Shown: positions 11,491 to 23,248, numbered from the stretch's first letter. The stretch: 64,000 nucleotides of DNA from Hepsetus odoe (GCA_017165825.1 CM029380.1:9718725-9782724), one strand, 5' to 3'. Numbers and translations are program-made. The notes: generated by a model from the letters alone, not told the origin.

Positions 11491-12440
11491 AGACTAGATT
11501 ACTGCAATGCCCTGCTGTCAGGATGTTCCAGTAAAAGCCTTCATAAACTTAAATTATTTCAGAATTTAACTAGAGCCCTCACCAGATCTAGAATATTTTA
11601 TCACATTAGTCTGATATTTTCTACACTTCATTGACTTCCTGTGAAATTCTGCATCATACAAAGCCCTCAATGGCCTCGCTCCTGAGTTTTTCTTATCTCC
11701 AGTTATGAACCCCCACTCTCACTTAAATTGCAAGGTTCTGGCTTTCAAACAGCTTCTAGAATTTTAGCAACAACATAACAACAGGGGGAAGAGCCATTTC
11801 ATTCAAAGCCCCTCTATCTCTGGAACAATCTTCCTGCTACTGTCTGGGACTCAGATATGCTCTCAGTCCAGGGTAAAAAACCAGGGTCCAGGGTTTAGTC
11901 AGGCTTTAAGTAACCGGTAAGTAGTAACAATTCTACTGTTAGAATTGTTAAAAGGTGCAGATCTAAGGTTCAGGATATAGAGAATAACAGTAAACTAGAA
12001 TGTTGGTGCTACCAGCCCTGTTTCACAAGATCTCTTAGGTTTGTTGACTGTGGTGTGGGAGACACACCAATGTCTCAGGGTGCTCTTGTGTTTGTAAAAC
12101 TCTCATCTCTGTCCTTTCTATTTAGGCTGTAATAGCAAGTTCTGCCAGAGTCAAAGTACTAAACTATAAATTCATAGTCTGCACAGTGTGAGTTTCAAAC
12201 AGAACGCATTTCTCTCTCTCTGAGATGGATGAATGTCCATCACCTTTACAGTGGGCAGTTTTGCATTTCCTGAAAAAAAAAAAAAAAGGCCTCTGTATTA
12301 CCATGAGAGTTTCCTGAACTTTTTGATAAATCTGTTAGGTTACAAAATGCACTTTCTCTTCTTTTTCTTTCTTGATTATCCAGTGTTGACCAGAGGAGTC
12401 TTGGTTCCTCCAAAGGTTTCTTCCTCTAGTTTTAGGGAGA
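11491..12440 (+). mobile_element. L2-type LINE: RT C-terminus and 3'UTR
   Basis: From 11491 the frame reads RLDYCNALLSGCSSKSLHKLK, then after frameshifts LHWLPVKF, YKALNGLAPEFLSP and SIWNNLPATV, the usual C-terminal blocks of L2 reverse transcriptase. From about 12000 onward the non-coding sequence matches the L2 3' region I recall from fish, with phrases such as GGCTGTAATAGCAAGTTCTG and TCCAAAGGTTTCTTCCTC. A poly(A) run sits at 12273-12287. No intact product. Confidence 0.75.
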
Positions 12441-12444
12441 TGTG

Positions 12445-13940
12445 TATGGCTCAGTGGATAGATTGACCCAAGCTCTCCGTTGGACAAAGAGCTATTTGGC
12501 TGCTGGTCTATTCCATATCTGTCAAGGTTGGTGATTGGTAGTAGATCATGCTGTTGAGTTTTGCACTCATGCCGCTGAGAGTGGCTGGAATTTGACAGCC
12601 CTAATGGCTATATATGCCCAAGGCCTTAGCAAGGAGTTAAAAGATGAGGTGGCTCTTTGTGATCCAGGACGCTATTTAGAAGAACTTTTCAAACTGTCCC
12701 TGAAGCTGGACAACCTATTAAGGGAGCACTGCCAAGCTCAGGAGAGAGCAGCCTCACAAGGAAAGGCAGCCAGTATAAAGCTTTGTCAGTGCAGACCCTG
12801 AGCCCCTCCTTGACACAGTGCATCCCATGCAGCTTGGGCACGCATGCCTCTCCTGGCAGGAGTAAGGGGTTTGAACCCACAATCTTCCGATCTTGTGGCC
12901 AACTGCCTAACCACTAGGCCACTGCTACCCCTCTGGCCTGAAGCCCAGGACAAGAACAATGACTCAAAGCATTTATAGATTCAGGGGCAGCAGGCAATTT
13001 CATAGATGCTACCCTTGTGAACTCGCTAAAAATACCCATGTTTCCTTTCTCGTCAATTAATGATCGTTTTCTCAAGTGGGCTCCCATTAGGAATGCATCA
13101 CACTGTATGTGTTCCAAGCCCCTGACCTGCCCCTGATACTGGTAATGCCCTGGGTACAGTGCTATAGCCCCCAGATCAACTGGTTGACTCGATCCCCGGC
13201 AACCTGGGGATCCTAGAGCCACTAGCTATGTCTGGCTGTGCCTAAGCCAACCACTCCTATTGCCCCACACCAAGCCCCAGACTCTTCCAAGGTGCCATAC
13301 GAGTGCACCATCCTGCACAGTTCCAGTCCACCTAGAGGTCATCTTCTTTCTGTTTCTGGTCCTGAATGACAGGTGATTGACTCATATTCAGGAGGCACCT
13401 GGGATTCATCTGGCCCTCTACCTCACTAGCAAGGGCAAGGTTTTATTTTGTAGGAACGAAGGATGGAGGTCGCCATATATGTATATCAGATTATCAGAGT
13501 CTCATCAATATAATGGTCAAAGACTATTATCCATTAGCCTGTGTGACCATTGCCTCTGAGGCATTGCTGCAGGCTTTCATTTTAATTAAACTGGTCCTGT
13601 GTAATGCCTACATGAGGATTGTGAAGGTGATGAATGGAAGACAGCCTTCATCCGCCCATCAAGGCATTATAAGTACCTAGTAGTGGTCATTGGGTTGATT
13701 AATGCTCCTGCTGTCTTCCAGAGGTTCATCAGTGAGGTCCTGAGGCATGCTTGGTTCAGTATGTGCTCTTGTACAGTAAATCGGTCGAGGAACATGTCTC
13801 CCATGTCAAGCAGCTGGGGTTTGTAGTGGCAAAGGGTCAGCTAGGGATAAACCCTGGAACGGTAAAGGCAGTCACTGAGTCGCCCCAACTGACATCACTA
13901 AGGCTGGTCCAGAGCTGTCTAGGGTTTGCCAGCTTCCTTT
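12445..13940 (+). mobile_element. Ty3/Gypsy retrotransposon remnant, 5' part (gag, protease, RT)
   Basis: 12535-12801 reads as a Gag segment (DHAVEFCTHAAESGWN, GLSKELKDEVA, LSLKLDNLLREH). At about 12960-13010 AFIDSGAAGNFIDATL is the aspartic protease site (DSGA). About 13640-13930 holds RT remnants (INAPAVFQRF, EEHVSHVKQLGFVVAKGQL, CLGFASF). Stops and frameshifts break every domain. A SINE head interrupts the start, and at about 13945 a LINE interrupts the RT; the element resumes at about 17262. Confidence 0.8.
12853..12933 (-). mobile_element. SINE head fragment in the Gypsy remnant
   Basis: On the minus strand this is the tRNA-like head of family A: a box A like TGGCCTAGTGGTT (12907-12919) and a box B like GGGTTCAAACCCC (12860-12872). 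It stops just after box B, so the body and tail are missing. Confidence 0.65.
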
Positions 13941-13944
13941 GGTA

Positions 13945-16900
13945 ATTTGTATCAAGTCAAGTAAAGTAGGATTTTATTGTCATTTCAGCCATATACACAG
14001 TACATAGTGAAACAAAGTAACGTTCCTCCAGGACCCTGGTGCTACACACAAGACAACATCAGACACAACAGAAGACGCAACATAATACACAAGACAAGGC
14101 AACAAGTGCAGACAACAGACAGCACAACAGACAGTACTTCCATCCGTAAGAGGGCCGCAGTGTTATACAACAAAGCAGCCCAGGTTGTTGGGCAGTGTAA
14201 CAGTGTAATGGAGCAGTGTTATCATTACCGTGCACAGTGCAAGAAGAAAATAAATAGATAATGATAGAAATAGATGAATAATAGGTGTGGAGACATTAGC
14301 GGTTTAAAAGTCTGATTGCCAGGGGGAAGAAGCTGGAAGTAGAGGCCCATATGCTGTGGAACCTTTTCCTGGATGGCAGGAGGGAGAAGAAAGTGTGGGA
14401 CGGTGAGAGGGATCATCCACAATGCTGTTTGCTTTGCGGATGCAGTGAGTGGTGAAAATGTCCTGTACAGAGGGCAGAGAGACCCTGATGATCTTCTCAG
14501 CTGTTCTCACTACCCGTTGTAGGGACTTGCGGTCTAAGATGTTGCAGTTCCAGAACCAGGCAGTAATGCAACTGCTCAGGATGCTCTCGATGGTTCCTCT
14601 GTAGAAGATGGTGAGAACGGAAGGTGGGAGATGGGCTTTCCTCAGTCTGCGTGGGAAGTAGAGACGCTGCTGGGCTTTCTTTGTGATGGAATTGGTGTTG
14701 AGGGTCCACGTGAGGTTGTTGGTTATGTGAACACCAAGAAACTTGGTGCTCTGGACCATCTCCACAGGTGAGGTGTTGATATTCAGTGGAGAGTGGTTCC
14801 GATGTGGTCTCCTGAAGTCAACAACCATCTCTTTAGTCTCTTTAGTCGACGTTCAGAGACATGTTGGTTCTGCACCAGTTCGTCAGCTGTTTTAGCTCCA
14901 CTCTTTAAGCCGCCTCGTCTCCTCCACTTATCAGACCCACCACAGTTGTATCATCAGCGAATTTGATGATGTGGTTCGAGCTGTGCTTGGCTGCACAGTC
15001 GTAGGTCATCAGTGTGAACAGCAGTGGGCTGAGCTCACAGCCCTGAGGGGCTCCTGTGCTCAGCATGATGATGTTGGAGGTGCTGTTACTGATCCTGACT
15101 GACTGGGGTCTCCCAGTCAGGAAGTCCAGGATCCAATTACAGAGAGAGGTATTCAGGCCCAGCAGCCTCAGCTTCTCACTCAGATGCTGAGGGATGATGG
15201 TGTTGAATGCTGAACTGTAGTCAATGAACAGCATTCTGACGTAACTGTCTTTTCTGTCCAGATAAGAAAGCCAGATGGAGGGTGGTGGAGATTGCATCGT
15301 CTGTTTAGAGTTTGGGACAATATGCAAACTGCAGGGAGTCCAGTGAGGGAAGGGATCTGAGATTTCATGTGCCTCATGACCAGCCTCTCGAAGCACTTCA
15401 TGGTGGTAGGTATGAGTGTAACGAGATGATAGTCATTGAGGCAGGAGACAGATGATTTCTTTGGCATTGGAATGATGTTGGTGGTCTTAAATCAACTAGG
15501 AACAACAGTGGTCCTCAGAGAGATGTTGAAGATATCGGTGAGTACATCTGCCAGCTGTTCTGCACATCCTCTGAGCACACGACCTTGGATGTTGTCTGGA
15601 CCAGCAACTTTCTGTGGGTTCAGTAGAGATCTTCTCACCTCGGCCGTGGTCAGACGGAGAATCTGGTCGTTAGGAGGAGGGATGGTCTTCCTCATTATCG
15701 TGTTGTTCACTGCATCAAACCGTGCGTAGAAGCGGTTCAGCGCATCTGGGAGGGAGGAGTCACTGTCACAGGCAGGTGGAGATGTCCTGTAGTTGGTGAG
15801 GGCCTGAATGCCCTGCCACATGTGGCGTGTGTCACTGAAACACTGGTGTTTCCGAAGTGGCCATGGATTCTCTGGCCCGAGACAGGTTTGCCCTCCCTGT
15901 TCTTAGGGCAGCCTCATCCCCTGACTTGAAGGCCTTGTCCCGGGTTATCAGGAGTTTGCACACTTCTGCAGCCATCCATGGTTTCTGGTTGGGTCTTGTT
16001 ATGATGAACTTGGAGATAGTAACATCCTCAATGCATTTGCTGATGTAACCAGTCACTGAAGCTGTGTACTCCTCCAAGCTGATGGAGTCACCGTAGGTTG
16101 CAGCCTCCCTAAACATGTCTCAGTCGGTGTGTTCAAAGCAGTCATGAAAAGCAGAGATGACTCCTGTGGGCCAGTTCTTTACCTGCTTCAGGGTGGGCCT
16201 CACAGGCCTGACAATGGGTCTGTACGCTGGGATCAGCAGAACAGAGATGTGGTCTGTGTGTCCAAGGTGGGGGCGGGGCTCCGCTCTGTACACACCGGCC
16301 ATGTTTGTGTAAACACAGTCCAGCATGTGCAAAGTTGATGTTGATGAAATTTAGGGACAACTGGTTTGCAGATTTGAGATTTGCATGATTGAAATCTCTG
16401 GCGACGATGAACAGTCCATCCGGGTGGGAGTTTTTGAGCTCACTGATCACTCCATAAAGATCACTCCATAAAGCGCTGTTAGCATTAGCGCTGTTAGCAC
16501 TAGCACTGGGTGGAATGTAGACCGCCGTAATAAAAACTGTAGAGAACTCCCTGGGCAGATAAAGATCTGCACCTGACTGTAACGACTTCCAGCAGTGTCG
16601 AACAATGAGTCAATACTAGCACAGCTTCGTACACCATTGTGTGGTTATATTAACACAGAGCCCCCCTCCGCGACTCTTGCCGGACAGAGCAGTGTTTCTG
16701 TCTGAGCGAAATGCACAGAGTCCGGCGAGCTGGATGGTGGTGTCCCGAACGCTGTCACTGAGGCATGTCTCCGTAAAAACAAAAACACATCAGTCTCTGT
16801 ACTCACGCTGGGTGGTCAGCTGAAGTCGTACGCAGTCCAATTTATTATCCAGGGAGCGGACATTGATGAGGAGGACGGACGGGATAGCAGGTCAGCTAGC

Positions 16901-17256
16901 ATTAGCCTTTAGCTGACCCCAACACGCTCGCCACCTTTCTGTTTCCTCTTGCACCGCTTTCAATGTCCTCTCAGTTGGCCAGGTACAACAGGTGATCTTG
17001 GGGACTGCAGGCCTGGTCTTCGCAGCACACCAAGCTCCCGTAGTTCCCGTAGTGTTGTTTGGAGACTGTATCCTGGCTGATTCCTGAGCTCCAGCAGTGT
17101 TTGGCGGTAATATTTAAGAGCATTCACAGTTGTGATGCTCATGTGCAAGTCTACTGATGAAAAGTAGTCAGATGAAAGACTTTTTTACAGACTTTAGTAC
17201 CAAAGTTTGGACCCCGGAGTTGCTGCTGTGTGTTACCACGCCGCCATCTTCGATCG
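13945..17256 (-). mobile_element. CR1/L2-clade LINE (Rex1/Babar-like), near full length, inactive
   Basis: On the minus strand the 5' end is at about 17256, with AAGATGGCGGC close to it. Endonuclease remnants lie at about 16450-16120 (RDFNHANLK; HTDHISVLLIPAY). The reverse transcriptase covers about 15820-14900: RSLLNPQKVAGPDNIQGRVL, FIDYSSAFNTIIP, LSTGAPQGCELSPLLFTL and FADDTTVVG, the catalytic FADD. The C-terminal part (14828-14304) has VVDFRR, STKFLGVHI and CITAWFWN. The 3' end at about 13950 has an AATAAAAT-like motif and ACTTGACTTGAT repeats. Several frameshifts and stops are present. It lies inside the Gypsy RT/RNase H junction. SSAFNTI fits Rex1, but L2 cannot be excluded. Confidence 0.85.
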
Positions 17257-17261
17257 GAAAA

Positions 17262-18330
17262 AATAGCAGGGCACTTCCAGTGGACTCCTGAGGCACAGGA
17301 AGTTTTGAAGCAGTGGTTCACAATCACACCAGAACTCCAACTTCATTTTAAAGTGGAGGTTGATGCCTCCATTGTGGGGATTGGAGCAGTGCTTTCCCAG
17401 CCCTAGAGCACTGACCACAAACTCCACCCCATGCCTTCTTTTCCCACTGCCTGACACTGGCAGAGAGAAATTGCAACATAGGGACTGGAACTCAAGTTTC
17501 CAGTCAAACTTGCACTGGAGGAGAGGAGGCACTAGAATTGTCATCAATTCCTGGGCTGGGCAAATCATAAGAACTTTGCTTATATTCATCAGGCCAAGTG
17601 TCTCAATCTGTACCAGGCTAGCTGGGCTCTGTTTTTTACCCAGTTTGATTTTGTTATATCTTATCAACCAGGCTCAAAGAACACAAAACCTGATGTCCTT
17701 TCCTTCCAATGGGGGCCACTGACCAAAGAGAATAATAGATTATAATAATAGATAGAATAATAGAGCCTGTTTTAGCTCCTCATCAAGTTCTTTCCACAAT
17801 CCAGTGGGGCATGGAGGCAGCAGTTAGAGCAAGAATCCAGGAGGTGGTCCCCTTGGACAGCTCTATGTGCCAACCTCGGCATGACCAAAGAGTCTCCTAT
17901 GGAGAAACTTGTCCACTTTATCATCCCATCCAAGTATGACCTGCACACTGCAATTCTTGTGTTGATTGTACTGGTAGCCCCAAATGGACACAGATGTTCA
18001 GGCCTTTGTGGCAGCCTGCCGATTTGACTGCAGGGCCAAACCCACAGGTCTGTAAGTTTGTGGCACTTCCCAAACTACTGACTGCAAAGGGTACAGCCGA
18101 ACTGCTTCTCCACTAAGTGGTCATGGCATACCCCTGGATGTATTCTCAGAATGAGGGACATAATTAAGCAGCTGATTTTAGAAGGCCTATTGCTGACTGC
18201 TAGGAGTCCTTTATCTTGGTCAGATGACCTTTTTTATGCAAAGCTTTTCCCCATTGGAATGCCAATTTGGTTGTGCCCTACCACTGTTTTCTGAGCAAGA
18301 GGCAGAGGTTCCCATCAGCAAAACAATGTG
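17262..18330 (+). mobile_element. Ty3/Gypsy remnant, 3' part (RNase H, integrase)
   Basis: The stretch opens with FQWTPEAQEVLKQWF, then VEVDASIVGIGAVLSQ (the RNase H acidic motif), KLALEERR and QARWALFFTQFDF, then QPGSKNTKPDVLSF. From about 17790 integrase remnants follow, including KFVALPKLLTAKGTAELLLH. Order and frame fit a continuation of the RT that ends at 13940, so the LINE split one older element. Stops occur throughout. Confidence 0.8.
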
Positions 18331-18755
18331 TTAGCCTCTGCTGTTGGGTATAGAGTAGGGCACGACATGCCCTCCTGGCAGCTTGCAATCAGCAAAACTA
18401 AGGAAAACAGTGGAGAGGTCCTTCCTTTTGGCCAGGTCAGTGAGTGTGCTTCTCATTTAGGGATCCACTCAAGGTGTAGTTCCACAAGATGGGCCCCAAT
18501 ACCTGGGAATATTCCTTGTGAAGGAGGTTTAATTAGATTATTGGTATATATCACTGTGTATTAGGGCGGCGCTGCCAGTGATTGTTTTTCTTGTTTGTCA
18601 TTGTGGTGTCTTTGTAAGTACTTGTTGTGTGTTGTGCGACTTGTGCAACTTGCTTGTGCATTGTGTGTTCAGCATTAACAAAACCCCTGTCTGTGATCCT
18701 GACTTTGCAAGTCTTTGACTAAAGTCCTGCCTCATCTGCCATAGCATGACAAAAT
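18331..18755 (+). repeat. Possible 3' LTR of the Gypsy element
   Basis: After the integrase remnant the sequence changes to a non-coding stretch ending near CATCTGCCATAGCATGACA, much as fish Gypsy LTRs end. The matching 5' LTR cannot be found, because L2 sequence abuts the gag remnant, so this is tentative. Confidence 0.35.
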
Positions 18756-19500
18756 GGTTGCACATGGTTGTAGCAAATAATATCAGTCCATCACAAACAA
18801 ACAAACACACTCACACCTAGAAACAACTGAACTGACATGCATATCTGACTGTGACTGGAAACCCTTGAGGACACAAAGAGAACAGCCAAAATTCACACAG
18901 ACGTAATCCAAGACACCCTGGCTGGGAATGGAAGCCAGAAGTTGTAACTTCTGACTGATTTTGACATTTGCACAAATGCTGCTGCAATGTGCTATTGGAA
19001 TTAGGGCTAATAAGAGTTGCCAACTCTGAAACTGCACATGAACAGGTGATTATTACCACCAGAAAACCTTTTTGACTTTTCAGCATGGAGAAGATGTGGA
19101 CAGGTTCAGTAATGCAAGGTATTTCTTCATTTTTAATATTGCAGCTACTCTAAGTTGCTGCTCAAGTACATTATTTTGATATGTAATCTATGTGCTCTTA
19201 AGCTGATACAAAACAAAGCTGTTTATTTTTTATACATTTTATGACAGCTCTCTTTGAGCATTTTAAAGTAATTCATGTTATGTAAGCTGATGTCTGTTTA
19301 GAGCTTTATTTTATTGCATTTATTTTGTTGTTAGTGTTTAAGTGACCATCCGACATTTTTAATTTCACTCCGACAACAAAGCAATTGAAAATGATGGACT
19401 CATTATTCCAAATTCACACGTGGGAAATACAATTTTCCAACAAGTACATTAAGCAATGTAAGGCCCTGTAGGTACAAGACCTGTAGTTTATTTTTATTTT
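18756..19500. other. Intergenic DNA without recognised feature
   Basis: No open frame with a family resemblance and no clear repeat. Base composition is ordinary for the window. Confidence 0.4.
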
Positions 19501-19534
19501 TTATCTTGATATACATGGCATATATAAGGTTAAG

Positions 19535-19990
19535 AAAAGAGGTGAGGATCAGTGAAGAGCAGTATGGTTTCATGCCGAGAAAGAGCACCACAGATGCAAT
19601 ATTTGCTCTGAGGGTGTTGATGGAGAAGTACAGAGAAGGTCAGAAGGAGTTGCATTGTGCCTTTGTGGACCTGGAGAAAGCATATGACAGGGTGTCTAGA
19701 GAGGAGTTGTGGTTTTGCATGTGGATATCAGGAGGCAGAGAAGTATGTGAAAGTAGTTCAGGATATGTATGAGGGCAGTGTGACTGTGGTGAGATCTGCA
19801 GTGGGAGTGATGGATGCATTTTGTATTACATCAAGGATTGTGATCAACAGTTCAGAGTAACGGCAAGTGTGGAAGAGAGGTGAAGCAGAGAGTGCAGGCA
19901 GGTTAGAAAGGATGGAGAACAATGGCTGGAGTGGTCTGTGGCACAAGACAGGAGGCGGAGCTAAATGGGAGCAGCTGAACAAAAAAGAAG
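19535..19990 (+). mobile_element. Internally deleted RTE-like LINE fragment
   Basis: 19535-19820 encodes a reverse transcriptase segment (EEQYGFMPRKSTTDAIFALRVLMEKYREGQKELHCAFVDLEKAYDRV in outline). It jumps at about 19825 to sequence like 54125-54180 of the full copy, then at about 19945 to the 3' end (GGGAGCAGCTGAAC plus an A-rich tail). RT core motif FADD and most of the C-terminus are missing. A Tc1 element sits at the end of its tail. Confidence 0.8.
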
Positions 19991-19993
19991 ATA

Positions 19994-21050
19994 CAGTATC
20001 TCAAAAAAATGAGTACACCCTCATATTTTTGTTAATATTTTATTATATCTTTTCATGGGACAACACTGTAGATGTGACACTTTGATACAATGTAAAGTAG
20101 TCAATGTACAGCTTGTATAACAGTGTAAATTTGCTGTCCCCTCAAAATAACTCAGCACACAGCCATTAATGTCTAAACCACTGGCAACAAAAGTGAGTAC
20201 ACCCCTATGTGAAAAATGTCCACATTGTGCCCAAAATGTCAATATTTTGGGTGGCTACCATTATTTCCCAGCACTGCCTTAACTCTCTTGGGCATGGAGT
20301 TCACTTGAGCTTCACAGGTTGCCACTGGAATCCTCTTCCACTCCTCCATGACAACATCACAGAGCTGGTGGATGCTAGAGACCTTGCGCTCCTCCACCTT
20401 CCATTTGAGGATGCCCCACAGATGCTCAATAGGGTTTAGGTCTGGACACATGCTTGACCAGTCCAGCACCTTTACCCTCAGTTTCTTTAGCAAGGCAGTG
20501 GTCGTCTTGGAGGTGTGTTTGGTCGTTATCATGTTGGAATACTGCCCTGCGGCCCAGCTTCTGAAAGGAGGGGCTCATGCTCTGCTTCACTATGTCACAG
20601 TACATGTTGATATTCATGGTTCCCTCAATGAACTTTAGCTCCCCGGTGCTGGCAGCACTCATGCATCCCAAAACCATGACACTCCCACCACCATGCCTTA
20701 CTGTAGGCAAGACACACTTGTCTTTGTACTCCTCACCTGGTTGCTGCCACACAGTCTGCTTGTCTTCAGCAAACTGTTTGCGGGCTTTCTTGTGCATCTT
20801 TCTTGTCATCTTTAGAAAAGGCTTCCTTCTGGGATGACAGCCATGCAGACCAGTTTGATGCAGTGTGCAGCATATGGTCTGACAGGCTGACCCCCCACCC
20901 CTTCAACCTCTGCAGCAATGCTGGCAGCACTCATACGTCCATTTTCAAAAGGCAACCTATCAAAGTGTCAAATCTTTAGTGTTGTCCCATGAAAAGATAA
21001 AATTAAATATTTACAAAAATGTGAGGGGTGTACTCACTTGTGAGATACTG
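19994..21050 (-). mobile_element. Tc1-like transposon, internally deleted
   Basis: The element lies between TA dinucleotides (19992-19993 and 21051-21052). The ends are inverted repeats: CAGTATCTCA at the left pairs with TGAGATACTG at the right. The similarity (GAGTACACCC, AATATTTTATTATATCTTTTCA) extends about 90 bases inward. Transposase pieces are on the minus strand: 20809-20426 (KARKQFAEDKQTVWQQPGEEYKDKC, GGGSVMVLGCMSA, REAVFQHDND-like) and 20532-20239 (WSSMCPDLNPIEHLWGILK). The N-terminal DNA-binding half is gone, with the break near 20950, and frameshifts separate the pieces. Confidence 0.88.
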
Positions 21051-21052
21051 TA

Positions 21053-21498
21053 CATGGCATATAAAACTAACATAACTGCATGTTATGTATAATTCATGAA
21101 AATCTCTGTTCTTGTGCATCTACCTGGACGAGATATAAAGGGAACCCATAGGTTACTTTTCAAGCTGTTGTGGAGTTTAAGTAAATTGTAAATTGATGAT
21201 AGCCAGTTTACCAAATGCATAATATCAGATTACTTAAGATTTATACATCATTGACCTACATTATACTGCTTCCTAAAATCAAAAGAAAAAATATGAAATG
21301 CATGTTTCACAGCTCTGCCTTAGTATGAAACATAATGTGGCAAGCCTACTGCAGTGGCATGGAATAAACAAAAGTGAAAATTTCCAGCTCACAATTCAGA
21401 AGCATGAGATGATAAAGACTATCATTATAATAAGCCTATGAAAATAATTAGATAAAATTTCAACACAAGTCTAACAGTTAGGAATTTGTGGCTTTTAA
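21053..21498. other. AT-rich intergenic DNA
   Basis: No recognised gene or repeat. Confidence 0.4.
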
Positions 21499-21512
21499 CC
21501 AAATATCAATAT

Positions 21513-21619
21513 CCATCCATTATCCCAAACGGGGTCGCGGGGGAGTGCTGGTGTCCAACCCAGTGCACACAGGGTGAGGACGGGGGACGCACCCTGGACA
21601 GGTCGCCAGCCAATCGCAG
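21513..21619 (-). mobile_element. 5'-truncated SINE tail with exact target-site duplication
   Basis: The insert is bounded by the identical 14-mer CCAAATATCAATAT at 21499-21512 and 21620-21633. On the minus strand it has the same tail as 9350-9479 and ends in a GGAT-type repeat. The tRNA-like head is absent. Confidence 0.88.
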
Positions 21620-21633
21620 CCAAATATCAATAT

Positions 21634-22370
21634 TAAAACTAAAACTATCAATGCAGAATTTTTTGAGAATGCATTCTCAAATCAAAATTAATTCTAAGCA
21701 TTTTTAATAGCAGCATTAAATTAAACCTTAAATAAAACTCAAAGTATCAGATTCTGAAAAAAGATCATTAAATCTTCCATACAAATCACAAGGCTGTAAT
21801 TTTTTTATTAATTTTTCCAAAGTTTTATTACCAGACTAAATGGTATGTAAATAAATAAATAACCATTAGAAATACATTTCTACGCAGTTAAGGAATTCTG
21901 TTTTAATACAAAATAAATGTTTTAAATCAGTATTTGTGCTTGATCATTTCAACACTCAACTTTTATCAACCTACATGAACTCACCTTAACCATATTCAGC
22001 ATAATGGTTTCCAAACTATCACAATAAAAATACATTTAAAGTTCAGTGTTATATGATGGACTATCCAATGATCCAAAGAATGAGCTAGGTACATATGGAA
22101 GCTTCTTTCCACTTTATAAGGAAAAAAGTCATAGTAACAAGAAACTTACTCATTATAATGACTTAAATAATTAGAAAGAGAAACGTTCTTGTCATAATGA
22201 CTTAACATCTAATAACTAGAAAATTTCTCATTATTACAACTTCAAGTCATTATTCAGAAAGTAAATTCGTAATTAGTAGAAATATGCAATTATGAGGAAA
22301 AAAATATATATATAACGACAAAGAGAAGTATAATTATAATGTTTTTTAATTATTAAGAGATACAATTTTG
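21634..22370. other. AT-rich DNA upstream of copb1
   Basis: Very AT-rich, with repeated short motifs such as TCATTATAATGACTTAA around 22150-22260. No gene seen. Confidence 0.4.
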
Positions 22371-22559
22371 TTTTTTTTAACCACGTGAAGCTCAGATCAG
22401 GACATTTTAAACTTTAAAACATTTTGGCAAGAAGCACACTTTGCTGCTCACAGTAAGAATCTGATGTGGCATTTGATGGAAAAAAAAAAATACTGAAGGA
22501 TCGTTTTCTTCCCTTTGCCCATTGCGCAGACCGGCATGTCCCTTCTCGCTGCCTGTAGT

Positions 22560-22651
22560 TTTGATGTGGCCGAGTTGTGCAGCTTCCACGTCATTTGGAT
22601 CGTGAACATATCAGCTTCAGAGAGAAAAACGGGCACGATCTCGCCATAAAG
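22560..22651 (+). promoter_or_regulatory. copb1: copb1 core promoter and probable 5'UTR exon
   Basis: GC content rises locally here. CCACGTCA at 22586-22593 reads TGACGTGG on the other strand, the known consensus of ATF6/XBP1 and CREB3-family factors that raise secretory-pathway genes. A donor-like AAAG|GTAC at 22651/22652 would end a non-coding first exon spliced to the ATG-bearing exon at 23227. The exact transcription start is not known, and the factor binding is inference. Confidence 0.45.
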
Positions 22652-23248
22652 GTACTATCACTTACACTCCTGCAACATTGCGTTTAATATACCAGCTGAC
22701 TGTGTTGTTGTTTAACATTAAGAGTAAATATCGGTTTGCTGGCCGACTTAGTTGATGGACGAGGAGCTGAGGATCCACGTAGGCAGCAGGCGGGCTAGGC
22801 TAACATTAGCTAAGTTAGCAAGAAATGTCGGCATTTCCCCCCTTACGGCAGAGTTTTACTTTTCCAACTATATGAAAGTTGTTGCAGATCGCGGTGTGGT
22901 TTATGTTTCCCTGATTCGTTACAGTGTCTTTATCAAGCTAAGAATCTTTAGTTAGCTAACTGTCAATAATTAGCCGGCTAACTCGTCTAAAATATTAATT
23001 AATTCCACTATATTAGTATTAATGAGTGGCTTGATTTTTATTCATAGTAATATGATAGTTAATGTTTTGACATGTTACACGACAACTCTGCTAAACGTAG
23101 ATTGAGCGACGTGGATTAACACCTTCGCATTCTGTGGTAGACGGCTTGTTTTATGCTCTCTCATGGGTTGTCACCCTTCGTTCAGAAAATCACATTCACA
23201 TAATCTCTGCCTGATGTGTCTGTTAGGGACGAGGATCTGCCTGGCACC

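Noticed and set aside
22752..22955. A 67-codon frame upstream of the copb1 start
   Set aside because: It lies between the probable 5'UTR exon and the ATG exon, is rich in TTAGCTA-like repeats and matches nothing I know.
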